Positions 7,592 to 7,751 of a stretch of 7,751 bases of DNA are shown here, piece by piece; within the stretch, counting starts at the first letter, position 1; every line of letters begins with the position of its first letter. The DNA is taken from contig DQTU01000298.1 in NCBI GenBank assembly GCA_015662615.1, forward strand, positions 1-7,751, written 5' to 3'. Source of the DNA: Campylobacterales bacterium (GTDB lineage Bacteria; Campylobacterota; Campylobacteria; Campylobacterales; QNZT01). A program made the translations under genes and the position numbers. Below the pieces are notes generated by a model that made no database searches, had not been told where the DNA came from, and saw only the letters and a list, made by a program, of their open reading frames with translations.

Positions 7592-7597
7592 GATAAT
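7592..7597 (+). promoter_or_regulatory. Candidate -10 element for the PAS gene
   Basis: GATAAT matches the sigma-70 -10 consensus TATAAT in five of six positions and would start transcription around 7603-7605, giving a leader of about 20 nt. No convincing -35 is visible, which is common for sigma-70 promoters in this phylum. The surrounding GTCGATAA (7589-7596) also resembles the sigma-28 -10 (GCCGATAA), but the nearest TAAA (7575-7578) is about 5 nt too close for that promoter class. This is the only intergenic place for a promoter in the window. Confidence 0.35.
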
Positions 7598-7621
7598 ACT
7601 CTTATGTAACAAGGGAGTATT
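7595..7621 (+). promoter_or_regulatory. Hairpin overlapping the ribosome binding site
   Basis: The arms AATACTC (7595-7601) and GAGTATT (7615-7621) are perfect inverted repeats, extendable inward by two G-U pairs, leaving a loop of about 9 nt (7604-7612). The right arm covers most of the AAGGGAG ribosome binding site (7611-7617) and ends one base before the start codon at 7623. It is AT-rich and has no T-run after it, so it is not a standard terminator. It could mask the ribosome binding site or be a protein-binding dyad. Confidence 0.35.
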
Positions 7622-7622
7622 T

Positions 7623-7751
7623 ATGGTAGCCGAAATTGAATCTGAACATTTAACATTTTTAGAGGATGGGGAAGTCCTTTATGATTTTGATTTTTTACTC
7701 TCTGAGACTGATGAAAAAGGTATCATAACCTACGCAAACGAAGCATTTGCA
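7623..7751 (+). CDS. PAS-domain sensory protein, 3'-truncated by window
   Basis: Only the first 43 residues are present and the frame is open to the window end. After a short acidic leader, residues 22-43 (DFDFLLSETDEKGIITYAN followed by EAFA) form the start of a PAS domain, of the kind seen at the N-terminus of Aer-like chemoreceptors and PAS-containing GGDEF/EAL or histidine kinase proteins in Campylobacterota. What the output domain is cannot be seen. The start is supported by an AAGGGAG ribosome binding site (7611-7617) 5 nt upstream. It is separated from the operon by 48 nt that hold a candidate promoter and a hairpin, so it is probably transcribed at least partly on its own. Confidence 0.8.
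   Translation, partial: MVAEIESEHLTFLEDGEVLYDFDFLLSETDEKGIITYANEAFA

Noticed and set aside
7575..7596. Sigma-28 (flagellar) promoter
   Set aside because: GTCGATAA resembles the -10, but TAAACTCT is only 6 nt before it, instead of about 11, and no better -35 is at the right distance.
7575..7622. Intrinsic terminator after the symporter gene
   Set aside because: The only hairpin is AT-rich, has no downstream T-run and overlaps the next ribosome binding site.

Overview
The window reads as chromosome from a Campylobacterota (epsilonproteobacterial) genome, most like a free-living Sulfurimonas-type organism. The base composition is AT-rich, the genes are packed with almost no spacers, and a small protein of the Campylobacterales-restricted DUF2603/UPF0763 type sits between argF and hemN. 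From memory, Campylobacter jejuni has the same argF - DUF2603 - hemN - Fe-S protein order. The genus is inference; the phylum is fairly secure.

All genes are on the + strand. Bases 1-7574 hold seven genes that look like one transcription unit: argF (5' end cut by the window), a DUF2603 protein, hemN, a two-cluster Fe-S/CCG-domain oxidoreductase subunit, lgt, a 437-residue protein that I read as a shortened HypF relative, and an AGCS-family sodium:amino acid symporter. The first two spacers are 17 and 7 nt. The next four junctions overlap by 4, 1, 4 and 4 nt (ATGA or TAATG), which points to translational coupling. Bases 7575-7622 form the only real spacer. It holds a candidate promoter and a small hairpin over the ribosome binding site of the last gene, a PAS-domain protein cut by the window end.

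The operon does not encode one pathway. It joins arginine biosynthesis, anaerobic haem synthesis, an electron-transfer subunit, lipoprotein maturation and amino acid uptake, which is typical of the mixed housekeeping operons of this phylum.

The most unusual item is the gene at 4822-6135. It would probably be annotated as hypothetical. Its sequence follows the HypF order (acylphosphatase-like, YrdC-like, end of the Kae1-like domain), but the zinc fingers and most of the Kae1 core are gone and the recognisable catalytic motifs are eroded, although the reading frame is intact and overlaps both neighbours. It looks like a retained HypF-derived protein with a new, probably non-catalytic role. No mobile elements, CRISPR arrays, tRNA or rRNA genes were seen, and there is no gene-free stretch over 300 bases.
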